Below, one piece after another: positions 26,816 through 35,476 of a stretch of 64,000 nt of DNA (its first letter is position 1; each line of letters starts with the position of its first letter). The position numbers and the translations under genes were made by a program. The stretch lies in assembly GCF_003610895.1 (NCBI RefSeq), contig NZ_MCAS01000013.1, positions 62,001 to 126,000 on the forward strand, read 5' to 3'. The DNA is from Paraburkholderia fungorum. Its GTDB lineage: Bacteria; Pseudomonadota; Gammaproteobacteria; Burkholderiales; Burkholderiaceae. The notes under the pieces are model-generated. The model did not search any database. It saw only the letters and a list, made by a program, of their open reading frames with translations, and had not been told where the DNA came from.

Positions 26816-26982
26816 TAGCGGCACAGGGCTCATCAGCTCCCACTCCGCACTGCGTGCGTCGCGGATGGGTCTGCCAGGGAAACCAGCGGTTTCGCTTCGC
26901 GCAGCGAGAGCCATCGGCTTCGCCTCGGCGAAATGCTTTCGCACTCATCGGTGAACCCCACCTCAAATGAAATGTCGATGCG

Positions 26983-27090
26983 CTGCATTGGCTGCATTGG
27001 CTGCATTGGCTGCATTGGCTGCATTGGCTGCATTGGCTGCTTTCGCTGCTTTCGCTGCTTTCGCTGCTTTCGCTGTATTCGCTGTATTCG
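26983..27090. repeat. 12-unit 9-bp minisatellite in three sub-blocks
   Basis: Six CTGCATTGG units (26983-27036), four CTGCTTTCG units (27037-27072) and two CTGTATTCG units (27073-27090) in one uninterrupted register. It lies in the spacer between the two inverted copies of the dispersed element. Any translation would give short Ala/Leu or Cys/Ile runs without a credible start, so it is treated as non-coding. Confidence 0.95.
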
Positions 27091-27193
27091 CTGCACGACG
27101 GCTGCCGTGGTTGTGCCAACGTGGTGATGCAACGACGATCTGGGAACGGGGCGAACGGAGGGAGCGAGCGCGTGGTGGGTGGTTTTATGAACT

Positions 27194-27426
27194 GCGCATC
27201 GGCGCGCGCAGCGCCGCCGGAAGTATGACTGCTGTGTCACCCACGCGGAGTGTGCGAGGACACAGATTCCAGATGCACCACTACCGTAGCTGTGCGGGGG
27301 ACCCACTTATGGGCTGGCGGTGTGAGCCGCTTTCTTTGCTTATCTTTCTTTGCGGCGGCAAAGAAAGTAAGTGCCGCCCCGCACAGGGGCAACACTAATA
27401 AACCACTAACACAACAAGGAAAGGCC
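27194..27426 (+). repeat. Dispersed hairpin element, copy 2 (long form)
   Basis: A 233-bp element in the same orientation and of the same length as copy 3 (47371-47603). It begins GCGCATCGGCGCGCGCAGCG, ends GGAAAGGCC and contains the hairpin at about 27342-27371. Its right end is 31 nt from the stop of the minus-strand citrate synthase gene, so the gltA transcript runs straight into it. Confidence 0.85.
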
Positions 27427-27457
27427 AAAGAAGCCAGAGCAAGAAAAGGCCAAACCT

Positions 27458-28756
27458 CTACCGCCTGGCAAGCGGCCGAGCCTCCCGCTGACTCTCCCCA
27501 ACAAACAACTGCCGCGGCCGCCCAATCTTCTGCTCCGGATCGGCAATCATCTCATTCCACTGCGCAATCCATCCAACCGTCCGAGCCATAGCAAAAATAC
27601 ACGTAAACATCGCAGTCGGAATCCCAAGCGCCCGCTGCACGATACCCGAGTAAAAATCGACATTCGGATACAGCTTGCGCGAAACAAAGTACTCGTCCTC
27701 AAGAGCGATCTTCTCAAGCGCCATGGCAAGCTTGAACAGCGGGTCGTCATGCAGTCCCAGCTCTTCCAGCACTTCATGGCAGGTCTCACGCATCAGCTTC
27801 GCACGCGGATCGTAATTCTTGTAGACGCGGTGACCGAACCCCATCAGCTTCACACCCGAGTTCTTGTCCTTCACCTTCGCGATGAACTCAGGAATGTTGT
27901 CGACCGAACCAATCTCCTCCAGCATGTTCAAAGCCGCTTCATTCGCGCCACCATGCGCCGGGCCCCACAAACACGCAATGCCCGCTGCAATGCAAGCAAA
28001 CGGATTGGCACCCGACGAACCCGCGAGGCGCACCGTCGAGGTCGACGCATTCTGCTCGTGATCCGCATGCAAAATCAGAATGCGATCCAGCGCGCGCACC
28101 AGCACATCGTTCACTTCGTACTCTTCCGCCGGATTGGCAAACATCATCCGCATGAAGTTCGCGCTGTACGACAAGTCGTTCTTCGGATAAACAAAAGGCT
28201 GACCCACGGTGTACTTGTACGCCATCGCCACCAACGTCGGCAGCTTCGCAATCATGCGGATCGCGGATACGTCCCGGTGCTGCGGATTGTTGATGTCGAG
28301 CGAGTCGTGATAGAACGCCGACAATGCGCCAACTGCCGCCACCAGAATCGCCATCGGGTGCGCGTCACGGCGGAAACCGCGGAAGAAGAAGTGCATCTGC
28401 TCATGCACCATCGTGTGCTGTGTAACCGTGGTGACGAACTCTTCCTTCTGCTGCGCATTCGGCAATTCGCCCTTCAGCAGCAAATAGCAGGTTTCAAGGA
28501 AGTCGGCGTTTTGCGCCAGATTGTCGATCGGATAACCGCGATACAGCAGCTCGCCTTTGTCACCGTCGATATACGTGATTTCGGAATTGCATGCCGCCGT
28601 GGACATGAAGCCCGGGTCGTACGTGAACTTGCCAGTCTGGCCGTACAGCTTGCGAATGTCGATGACGTCCGGCCCGAGCGTGCCCTGGTAAATGGGCAAA
28701 TCAATCGTTTGATCGCTGTCGGAAAAGCTCAGCGTTGCGTGTGTCTTCGAGTTCAT
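27458..28756 (-). CDS. gltA: Citrate synthase (type II)
   Basis: A 432-residue TCA-cycle enzyme condensing oxaloacetate with acetyl-CoA. The catalytic residues are in place: His in GPAHGGANE, His in GFGHRVYKNYDPRA and the Asp of NVDFYSGIVQRALG. The N-terminal beta domain (about 1-60) marks the allosteric hexameric Gram-negative type. ATG 28756 opens MNSKTHATLSFSDSD. In Burkholderia, gltA usually sits beside the sdh operon; here no sdh genes are near, so this may be a second copy. The last dozen residues (about ESQREARPLARR) continue past the RQLFVG end usual for the family. The transcript ends in the dispersed hairpin element. Confidence 0.92.
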   Translation of the reverse strand: MNSKTHATLSFSDSDQTIDLPIYQGTLGPDVIDIRKLYGQTGKFTYDPGFMSTAACNSEITYIDGDKGELLYRGYPIDNLAQNADFLETCYLLLKGELPNAQQKEEFVTTVTQHTMVHEQMHFFFRGFRRDAHPMAILVAAVGALSAFYHDSLDINNPQHRDVSAIRMIAKLPTLVAMAYKYTVGQPFVYPKNDLSYSANFMRMMFANPAEEYEVNDVLVRALDRILILHADHEQNASTSTVRLAGSSGANPFACIAAGIACLWGPAHGGANEAALNMLEEIGSVDNIPEFIAKVKDKNSGVKLMGFGHRVYKNYDPRAKLMRETCHEVLEELGLHDDPLFKLAMALEKIALEDEYFVSRKLYPNVDFYSGIVQRALGIPTAMFTCIFAMARTVGWIAQWNEMIADPEQKIGRPRQLFVGESQREARPLARR

Positions 28757-29144
28757 CTACACGTTCCTTTTACTTTCACATCGCACACATGCCGGCATGC
28801 TCGATCATCGGATCACCGCTTGGCATGCTCAGGCTCCGCTTCGCATTCTACGGTCCGAAGAGGCTTTGATTGCGTCGATTGGCCGCAACAATCCATCTCG
28901 ACTGGCGCAACATTCATTGACCAAAAAACAAGCGCCATCGCCTGAAACAGCCTGAAACACGCAGCAACAAACGGAAAGTACGCAGCTCGAAAAAATGCTG
29001 CACCCGCTCAACAACGTTGCCAGCCAAATGAAAGTTAGCGCGCTTACTGCAACAATGTTTTGCGGCAGTCAAGCTGCACAAGCCACGCTGCTCTGCCATA
29101 CTGAATCCGTGTTTTGCTTCCCCTGCGAACACATCGCTGTCTTT
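28757..29144. other. Intergenic region before a plus-strand terminator
   Basis: No protein gene is supported. The minus strand must hold the gltA promoter. On the plus strand a canonical terminator follows at 29145-29172 although no plus-strand gene precedes it, so the stretch may encode a small RNA or a long regulated leader for the 29201 gene. A TTGACC hexamer lies at about 28917. Confidence 0.4.
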
Positions 29145-29172
29145 GGCCCGCCGTTCTACGGTGGGCCTTTTT
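29145..29172 (+). terminator. Rho-independent terminator with no upstream gene
   Basis: GGCCCGCC (29145-29152) pairs with GGTGGGCC (29160-29167, one G-T) across a 7-nt loop and is followed by TTTTT. It lies 28 nt before the start codon of the next gene. Only the plus strand has the T-tract. Either a small RNA ends here or it is an attenuator in the leader of the following gene. Confidence 0.75.
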
Positions 29173-29200
29173 AATCAGCCAGAAGAACAGGAAGGACCAG

Positions 29201-29602
29201 ATGAACGCCTCGCTCGAAATGCTGTTTCCGGATCACGTCCACAACGAAGACAACATCGTCACCGCACTGAATCACCAGGACATCGTCGTGGCGTTGTCGG
29301 CGGCACTCACGGCGCAAAACGTGGCGGTGCTGCACATGCTTTATCCGCGCACCGACGCGCGTACCCATCACAGTCTCGACGCACTCGTGAATGTCCTGCA
29401 CGGCCATGGCCTGCATGAAGTCGCGGATCTGATCGCGCAGGAAGCGCACTATCTGCTCTTCAAAGACCCCGTGAAAGCATGGAAAGCGTTCCACGAGATT
29501 CGCAACGACTCCCTCGCGATCGGCGTGCATCTGTATTACCACGGCCTCGTTGGCGAAGCTGCAGAACACGCGCTCGATAAAGACGCGCATCGCAAGGCCT
29601 GA
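29201..29602 (+). CDS. Hypothetical His-rich helical protein
   Basis: A 133-residue cytoplasmic protein I do not recognise. ATG 29201 has an excellent ribosome site (GGAAGGA, 5 nt). The sequence is mostly helical and rich in His and Leu, with segments LNHQDIVVALSAALTAQNVAVLHMLYPRTDARTHHS and LIAQEAHYLLFKDPVKAWKAFHEIRND. No signal peptide, membrane helix or cysteine is present. A terminator stem just upstream suggests its expression may be attenuated. Confidence 0.7.
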   Translation: MNASLEMLFPDHVHNEDNIVTALNHQDIVVALSAALTAQNVAVLHMLYPRTDARTHHSLDALVNVLHGHGLHEVADLIAQEAHYLLFKDPVKAWKAFHEIRNDSLAIGVHLYYHGLVGEAAEHALDKDAHRKA

Positions 29603-29671
29603 ACCGCATCCCTTGATCAATTGCGAGTGCCCAGCCTCTCAGGCGGGCACCAGGCGGTCGTCGCGCGCTTA

Positions 29672-30529
29672 TCAAACGTCCATTGAGCGAATGAATTCGT
29701 CGACGTAGCGATTGAACGCTGCCGGATGCGCGAGATTCATCCCGTGCGAAGCGCCGCGCACCGTCTCGCGGCGCGAATCCGGCAGCCATGTTTGCAGCGC
29801 CGTCGCCGTGCGGCGAAACATGTCGGGACTCTTCTCACCGTCGATCAGCAAGACCGGGCAACGCACCTCGGCTGCCTGCTCGGGTACATAAGCCGGCAAC
29901 GGGTCGCGAAATTGACGCGCAAGCGTGTGAGCGTTGTCGGTCGCCATCCTGCGAAAACCCGGCGTGCTCATCGCCCAGAAACCGGGCCGGCTCACCGAAT
30001 CGACGAACAGCTGCAAGCCCGCCTCCACCTCCCCTGTTTCGATCAATTGCGCGGCCTTCGCACGCAATGCGTTGACGGTCTCCGGCAGACTCGCCGGCGG
30101 CCGGCCGGCAATCTGCAACGGGCCGCCCGGGTCGGCAAGCGTCAAGGTGCGCACGTACTGCGGGTGACGCCGCGCGAAATGAAATGCCACGCAGCCGCCA
30201 CGCGAATGGCCCACTACGTGCGCCGGCCCGGCGCCGAACCGATCGATGAATTCAGCCACGTCGTCCGCATGTTCGCTCCAGCTGAACGGCTGGTCAGGCT
30301 CGCTATCCGTCACGGGCCAGTAATGCGTGAGACTCACCGAAACGCAGCGGTATTGCTTCGACAAACCCGCCAATTGCGGTTGCCAATAGCGGTAATCGCA
30401 CAGCGAGCCGTGCACGAACAGCAGCAGTTCACCCTCCCCGGCTTCCACGTAGGGCATGCGCAGGCCGCTATGCAACTCGATAAAAGACGGGGATGCGGAA
30501 GAGGACGAAGCGGAAACGGATTGATTCAC
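29672..30529 (-). CDS. Alpha/beta-hydrolase-fold enzyme
   Basis: A 285-residue alpha/beta hydrolase. The oxyanion segment LLFVHGSLCDYRYW (about 36-49), nucleophile elbow GHSRGG (Ser about 109), acid in LLIDGEKSP (about 230) and His in RGASHGMNLAH (about 259) make a complete triad. The open frame begins with GTG at 30529; residues 1-15 are Ser-rich and could be spurious, but the family-like sequence starts by SFIELHSGLRM, so the true start is within the first 25 codons. The substrate is unknown; similar proteins are esterases or C-C hydrolases. Confidence 0.82.
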   Translation of the reverse strand: MNQSVSASSSSASPSFIELHSGLRMPYVEAGEGELLLFVHGSLCDYRYWQPQLAGLSKQYRCVSVSLTHYWPVTDSEPDQPFSWSEHADDVAEFIDRFGAGPAHVVGHSRGGCVAFHFARRHPQYVRTLTLADPGGPLQIAGRPPASLPETVNALRAKAAQLIETGEVEAGLQLFVDSVSRPGFWAMSTPGFRRMATDNAHTLARQFRDPLPAYVPEQAAEVRCPVLLIDGEKSPDMFRRTATALQTWLPDSRRETVRGASHGMNLAHPAAFNRYVDEFIRSMDV

Positions 30530-30710
30530 AGGTGGTTCACAGACAGCGCGGCCGCGGCTGAACCTGTCAGCGGCACCGGCTAGAAATGGATTCGGAGAAG
30601 AAAGCGAGTTCGCATCCCTGAAATTGGGATGCGAATCGTATTGTCACACAGACGTTGAATATCCGCCGAGGCTCGTTCGAGGGACGTGCCGCGACTTGTG
30701 CCGAATCAGA

Positions 30711-31763
30711 TCACTCGTAGGCGCTGTCGTCGAGCAAACCGGCGGCAACGGCCGCGCCCGCACCGCGCACCGCGCAAGTGAGCGGTTCATCGGCGACGCA
30801 GACTTCGAGCCCGAGTTCGTGGGTCAGGCGGCGGCCCAGATTGCCGAGCAGCGCGCCGCCGCCAGTCAGCACGATGCCGCTGTGCGCGATATCGGTCACC
30901 AATTCGGCCGGCGCCGTTTCAAGCGCGCGTTTCACCGCGCCGATCACCTGACGCAGCGGACCTTCGATCGCATCGGCGATATCGTGGTTGCTCAACTGAA
31001 CGGTACGCGGCAGGCCGTCGTCGACGCTGCGCCCGGTTGCATTCATATGTTCGAGCGGCACGTCGCGCACGGCTGAACCAATACCCTTTTTGACGTGTTC
31101 GGCGGTTTGCTCACCAAGCAGCACGCCATACAGGCTGCGCACGTAACTGACGATTGCCATGTCGAAACTGTCGCCGCCCACGCGAACCGAGCCGCTATAG
31201 GCGAGGCCGCCGAGCGAGATCACGCCGACTTCGGTCGTGCCCCCGCCGATGTCGACCACCATCGAGCCGACTGCATCCGAAACCGGCAGGCCCGCACCGA
31301 CCGCCGAGGCCAGCGATTCGCCGATCAGACTGACCTTCCATGCGCCGGCCGCCACCGCGGCTTCCTTGATCGCGCGACGCTCGACCTGGGTCGCGCCCGC
31401 CGGCACGCACAGGGTAAAGGCGGCACGCCGGCTGAACAGCGGCCGCGGGCGCGCCATATCGACGAATTGCCGGATCATCTGCTCGGCTGCGGAAAAATTG
31501 GCGATCACGCCATGGCGCATCGGCCGCACGGCTTCGACGTTGCCCGGCGCGCGGCCGAGCAGCTGGCGCGCTTCGGTGCCCACGGCCGCCACGCGTTTTT
31601 GCCCGGCGCCGGACTGTTTCTGGAACGCCACGACAGACGGCTCGTTCAGCACGATGCCGCCGTTGTCGGTATAGATAAGGGTATTGGCCGTGCCGAGGTC
31701 CACCGCCACGGAATGACGGAACAGTCGATCAAATATCGGGTAATGCGGCGTCGGTCTGGCCAT
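30711..31763 (-). CDS. MreB-family actin paralogue (solitary)
   Basis: A 350-residue bacterial actin. Nucleotide-binding motifs are complete: phosphate 1 AVDLGTANTLIY (about 20-31), phosphate 2 VVDIGGGTTEVGVISLGG (about 168-185) and adenosine IVLTGGGALLGNLGRRL (about 303-319). MreB normally polymerises under the membrane and directs wall synthesis with MreC/MreD/RodA; none of these is adjacent, so this is a stand-alone paralogue rather than the mre operon gene. The N-terminus MARPTPHYPIFDRLF replaces the usual short amphipathic start. Its function may be modified cell shape or a condition-specific filament. Confidence 0.88.
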   Translation of the reverse strand: MARPTPHYPIFDRLFRHSVAVDLGTANTLIYTDNGGIVLNEPSVVAFQKQSGAGQKRVAAVGTEARQLLGRAPGNVEAVRPMRHGVIANFSAAEQMIRQFVDMARPRPLFSRRAAFTLCVPAGATQVERRAIKEAAVAAGAWKVSLIGESLASAVGAGLPVSDAVGSMVVDIGGGTTEVGVISLGGLAYSGSVRVGGDSFDMAIVSYVRSLYGVLLGEQTAEHVKKGIGSAVRDVPLEHMNATGRSVDDGLPRTVQLSNHDIADAIEGPLRQVIGAVKRALETAPAELVTDIAHSGIVLTGGGALLGNLGRRLTHELGLEVCVADEPLTCAVRGAGAAVAAGLLDDSAYE

Positions 31764-31953
31764 AGGAAGGCTCTGATGTGTCGTTATCCGCCCTGAATGG
31801 GCAGTCTGAAAATGCGCCCCCGGTTACCCGAACCGCTTGGCACGCCCAGGCGGGCGTTGCGCAATCCGCGCGGCGGGGGTGATTTTCATACCAATGAGCA
31901 GTTAACGGCAAGCAAATCAGAATCTTTAGGGCCACTTTTTAATTCTGGGCGAG

Positions 31954-32613
31954 TCAGTCGCGCAACAAACCGCCCAAACCATGCTCCAGCGCCTGCTTGC
32001 CGAGCTCAACACCGTCCGCGTTAATCGTGTGACCAATACCGGGCAAAGCATAGGCATCGACCGCGTAGCCGGCGCTGCTGAATGCCTCCGCGGCGTATTC
32101 CAGCTCCGCTACCGGAATCACTTCGTCTTCCTCGCCATGCACGAGCGTGAGCGGCGTGCCGTTGCGCGCGACGATCACCGAGGCGAGCCGCCCCGAATAC
32201 GCGACGACGGCGGCAGCACCTTCCGCGCTTGTCGCCACGTGATGCATCGCCATGATCGAGCCCTGTGAGAAGCCGACCAGCGCAAGGCGATCGAAAGGAA
32301 GCTGCCAGTGGGCCAGTTCCGCCTCGAGCACGCGTCGCAACGCCGGGTAGGCGGCAGCGACACGGGTCTCGCGATTGCCTTCGTTGACATCGCGCAGGCT
32401 GAACCATTGGCGCCCGCCAAAGCCGCCGTCGAAGGCGTCGGTACCGTCCAGCGAGGTGAACGCCACCTCCGGCAGGCTCTCGCTCCAGATGTCCGCGAGC
32501 GGCATCAGATCGCGCGCATTGCTGCCCACACCATGCATCAGCACCACCAGCGCTCTCGCCGGCGCTGTCGCCGGCGCGCGCCGCCAGCCGTGTTCGAATT
32601 GCTCCCATGCCAT
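31954..32613 (-). CDS. Carboxylesterase/phospholipase-family hydrolase (YpfH-like)
   Basis: A 219-residue alpha/beta hydrolase of the PF02230 carboxylesterase type. The triad is visible: Ser in GFSQGS (about 112), Asp in HGEEDEVIP (about 163) and His in PGIGHTI (about 194). The ATG 32613 start has GAGGG about 7 nt upstream and gives the normal family length; the upstream frame to 32841 is Arg-rich and rejected. Likely acts on short-chain or aromatic esters in the cytoplasm. It is divergent from the EmrB-type exporter. Confidence 0.86.
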   Translation of the reverse strand: MAWEQFEHGWRRAPATAPARALVVLMHGVGSNARDLMPLADIWSESLPEVAFTSLDGTDAFDGGFGGRQWFSLRDVNEGNRETRVAAAYPALRRVLEAELAHWQLPFDRLALVGFSQGSIMAMHHVATSAEGAAAVVAYSGRLASVIVARNGTPLTLVHGEEDEVIPVAELEYAAEAFSSAGYAVDAYALPGIGHTINADGVELGKQALEHGLGGLLRD

Positions 32614-32883
32614 AGTCAGACCCTCTCTCTGTATTCGCTGTACTTTCGGTTCGTGTTTCCGCGCACGGCCAGCCTGGCGGCAAAGAGCGATTCTCCGCGG
32701 CGCCTCAGCCGGGAGCATACGCTGCCGGATCGGTTCCTGCCGTCGGATCTGCATGGCTCGACGACGCCAGAACGTGAATACAGGTATGCTTTTCTCAGCT
32801 TGCGACCGGCCGCCTGGCTGATTGCCTGGGCAGTGACTCACGTTGTTTCAAACATCCGTCGCACCGCAATCCGGAGAATCGTT

Positions 32884-34461
32884 TTGAGCCAGCCCTCTTC
32901 CTCACCTGCGGCCACGCCACCGGCACCACCGCCGCCGCTGCAAGGCGGCAAACTGGTTCTGGCGACCATCGCCGTCGCGCTCGCCACCTTCATGAACGTG
33001 CTGGACACGTCGATTGCGAACGTTGCGATTCCAACCATTTCGGGCAACCTCGGCGTCTCGGTCGATGAAGGCACGTGGGTCATCACCGTGTTCGCCGCGG
33101 CCAATGCCGTCTCGATTCCGCTGACTGGCTGGCTCACGCAACGCATCGGCCAGGTCAAGCTGTTCGTCGGCGCGATTCTGATGTTCGTGCTGGCTTCGTG
33201 GTTGTGCGGCATTGCGCCCACGCTGCCGATCCTGCTGATCGCGCGGGTGTTTCAGGGCGCAGTGGCCGGCCCGCTGATTCCGCTCTCGCAAGCCATTCTG
33301 CTCGGCTCGTATCCGAAGGAGAAATCCTCGACCGCGCTCGCGTTGTGGGCCATGACGGCTACCGTCGGCCCGATTGCGGGCCCCGCGCTCGGCGGCTGGA
33401 TCACGGATAGCTATAGCTGGTCGTGGATCTTCTACATCAATATTCCGGTGGGTATTTTCGCGGCCGGCGTCACGTGGATGATCTATCGCACGCGCGAATC
33501 GGCGACCCGCAAGCCGCCGATCGACGTGGTCGGGCTAGGCCTGCTGGTTACGTGGGTGGCGTCGCTGCAGATCATGCTCGACAAGGGCAAGGATCTCGAC
33601 TGGTTCTCGTCGCCGGTGATCCTGATTCTCGGCATCACCGCGTTGATCAGTTTCGCGTTTTTCCTCGTGTGGGAATTGACCGAGGAAAATCCGATCGTCG
33701 ATTTGCGGCTATTCAAGCAGCGCAATTTTCTCGGCGGCACGATTGCGATTTCAGTGGCGTACGGCGTGTTCTTCGGCAACCTGGTGCTGCTGCCGCAATG
33801 GATGCAGGAGTATCTGAACTACCGCTCCGTGGATGCCGGCCTCGTTACCGCGCCGCTCGGCGTGTTTGCGGTGATTCTCGCGCCGGTGATGGGCCGCGTG
33901 CTGCCGCGCTCGGACGCACGCATCATCGCGACGCTCGCGTTTGTCGGCTTTGCGATCGTGTTCTATATGCGCTCGAAGTACGTGATCGAAATCGACACGT
34001 GGCACCTCGTGCTGCCCACGCTGCTGCAAGGCATTCCGATGGCGCTTTTCTTCGTGCCGCTGACGGCGATCATTCTCTCCGGGCAGCCACCGAACAAGAT
34101 TCCGGCGGCCGCCGGCCTGTCGAATTTCGCACGGGTGTTCTGCGGTGCGGTGGGCACCTCGATCGCCGGCAACGAGTGGAATAACCGCACCGTGCTGCAC
34201 CATGCACGGCTTACCGAGCAGGCCAGCATCAACAATCCGCTATTCAACCAGCAGATCGACGCGACCCAGTCGCTGCTGCAGTTGAATCCGCAGTCGGCGC
34301 ACGCGCTGTTCGATTTCACGGTGAACACCCAGGCCGCGATGATGGGCCTGAACGACATCTTCTACGTGTCGGCGATCATTTTTATCCTGATCATTCCGCT
34401 GATCTGGATTACGAAGCCGGCCAAGGGCGGTGGCGGACCGGGTGCCGCGGGCGCGCACTGA
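32884..34461 (+). CDS. EmrB/QacA-type DHA2 MFS exporter (TTG start)
   Basis: A 525-residue 14-helix drug:proton antiporter. No ATG opens the family-like sequence; TTG at 32884 has GGAGA 6 nt upstream and gives the normal EmrB length, with a Pro-rich 18-residue head (SSSPAATPPAPPPPLQGGKL). The motifs NVLDTSIANVAIPTISG (TM1), LTQRIGQVKLF (motif A region) and LWAMTATVGPIAGPALGG (motif C) are clear. The EmrA adaptor is not adjacent. The substrate cannot be read from the sequence. Confidence 0.88.
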   Translation: MSQPSSSPAATPPAPPPPLQGGKLVLATIAVALATFMNVLDTSIANVAIPTISGNLGVSVDEGTWVITVFAAANAVSIPLTGWLTQRIGQVKLFVGAILMFVLASWLCGIAPTLPILLIARVFQGAVAGPLIPLSQAILLGSYPKEKSSTALALWAMTATVGPIAGPALGGWITDSYSWSWIFYINIPVGIFAAGVTWMIYRTRESATRKPPIDVVGLGLLVTWVASLQIMLDKGKDLDWFSSPVILILGITALISFAFFLVWELTEENPIVDLRLFKQRNFLGGTIAISVAYGVFFGNLVLLPQWMQEYLNYRSVDAGLVTAPLGVFAVILAPVMGRVLPRSDARIIATLAFVGFAIVFYMRSKYVIEIDTWHLVLPTLLQGIPMALFFVPLTAIILSGQPPNKIPAAAGLSNFARVFCGAVGTSIAGNEWNNRTVLHHARLTEQASINNPLFNQQIDATQSLLQLNPQSAHALFDFTVNTQAAMMGLNDIFYVSAIIFILIIPLIWITKPAKGGGGPGAAGAH

Positions 34462-34561
34462 TTTTTCCGGCGACGGCGCTGCCGTGCGTGCGCTCACGCC
34501 AGCACCTCTCGAATTCGCCTCAGGATGCCAGTAGAATCGCGGCTTCAACGGTCCGAGCCCA

Positions 34562-35476
34562 ATGAACTACGCATCCATCCTCGAACAGATTCACCGCGAT
34601 CTGCAGCCTTACCTGGGCGCCGGCAGGGTCGCCGATTACATCCCCGAACTCGCGAACGTCCCGGCCGAAAGTTTCGGCATGGCGATCGTCACGGTTTCGG
34701 GCGACGTGTTCCGTACCGGCGCCGCCGACACGCGCTTTTCCATTCAGAGTATTTCCAAGCTATTCGCCTGCACCCTCGCGTTCCAGTTGCTCGGCGATGC
34801 ACTGTGGGAGCGCGTCGGGCGGGAGCCGTCGGGCACCGCGTTCAATTCGCTCGTCCAACTCGAAAGCGAGCGCGGCAAACCGCGCAATCCGTTCATCAAC
34901 GCGGGGGCACTGGTCGTCACCGACGTGCTGTGCCGCCGCTTCGTGCAGGCCGAGACGGCGCTGGTGGAATATATGCGGCGGCTCACCGGCGAGATCACGA
35001 TCGACTACGATTTGCGCGTCGCGCAGTCGGAGCTGCAACATGCGCACCGCAACCAGGCGATGGCGCACTTCATGGCGAGCTTCGGCAACATGGAAATGCC
35101 CGTCCACGCGGTGGTCGACGCCTATTGCCGGCAGTGTGCGATTTCGATGAGCTGCGTCGAGCTGGCCAAGGCGGCGCTATTTCTGAGTAACGGCGGCGTG
35201 GTGCCGTCAACCGGGGAGCGCATCCTCGACAGCAGTTCGACCAAGCGTCTATCGGCCTTGATGCTGACCTGCGGCACCTACGACGCCGCCGGCGACTTCG
35301 TCTTTCGCGTCGGCTTGCCAGCCAAGAGCGGCGTCGGCGGCGGGATTGTTGCGGTGTTGCCTGGGGAAATGGCGGTCTGCGTGTGGTCGCCTGGGCTCGA
35401 CGCAAACGGAAACTCCCTTGTCGGCGGCCGGGCATTGGAACAGTTGACCACGCTTACCGGGCAGTCGATTTTTTGA
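34562..35476 (+). CDS. glsA: Glutaminase
   Basis: A 304-residue serine-dependent beta-lactamase-fold glutaminase, hydrolysing glutamine to glutamate and ammonia. The SxxK catalytic pair is present in FSIQSISK (about 60-67), along with the conserved NPFINAGAL (about 113-121) and the late segment KSGVGGGIVAVLPG. The length equals that of E. coli YneH/GlsB. ATG 34562 follows GAGCCCA without a strong ribosome site. A bidirectional terminator lies about 200 nt downstream. Confidence 0.92.
   Translation: MNYASILEQIHRDLQPYLGAGRVADYIPELANVPAESFGMAIVTVSGDVFRTGAADTRFSIQSISKLFACTLAFQLLGDALWERVGREPSGTAFNSLVQLESERGKPRNPFINAGALVVTDVLCRRFVQAETALVEYMRRLTGEITIDYDLRVAQSELQHAHRNQAMAHFMASFGNMEMPVHAVVDAYCRQCAISMSCVELAKAALFLSNGGVVPSTGERILDSSSTKRLSALMLTCGTYDAAGDFVFRVGLPAKSGVGGGIVAVLPGEMAVCVWSPGLDANGNSLVGGRALEQLTTLTGQSIF

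Larger units (their letters stand above)
26340..27457. other. Repeat-rich intergenic region
   Basis: Over 1.1 kb between the glucosidase start and the citrate synthase stop has no supported gene. It is built from repeats: three 52-bp units (26522-26660), one copy of a 184-bp dispersed element (26632-26815), a 12-unit 9-bp minisatellite (26983-27090), and a second, inverted copy of the element (27194-27426). The many small Phe/Ala/Lys-rich open frames here come from the repeat and are not genes. Confidence 0.75.

Noticed and set aside
26983..27090. CRISPR array
   Set aside because: Units are 9 bp and contiguous, with no unique spacers and no cas genes in the window.
26428..27591. Several 60-110-residue frames such as those containing LSFFAAAKK
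   Set aside because: They arise from the dispersed hairpin element in all three copies and from tandem repeats; not conserved as proteins in any one frame.
32628..32650. CTGTATTCG-like unit near the esterase start, similar to the minisatellite
   Set aside because: Only one full unit plus a partial one; chance similarity cannot be excluded.
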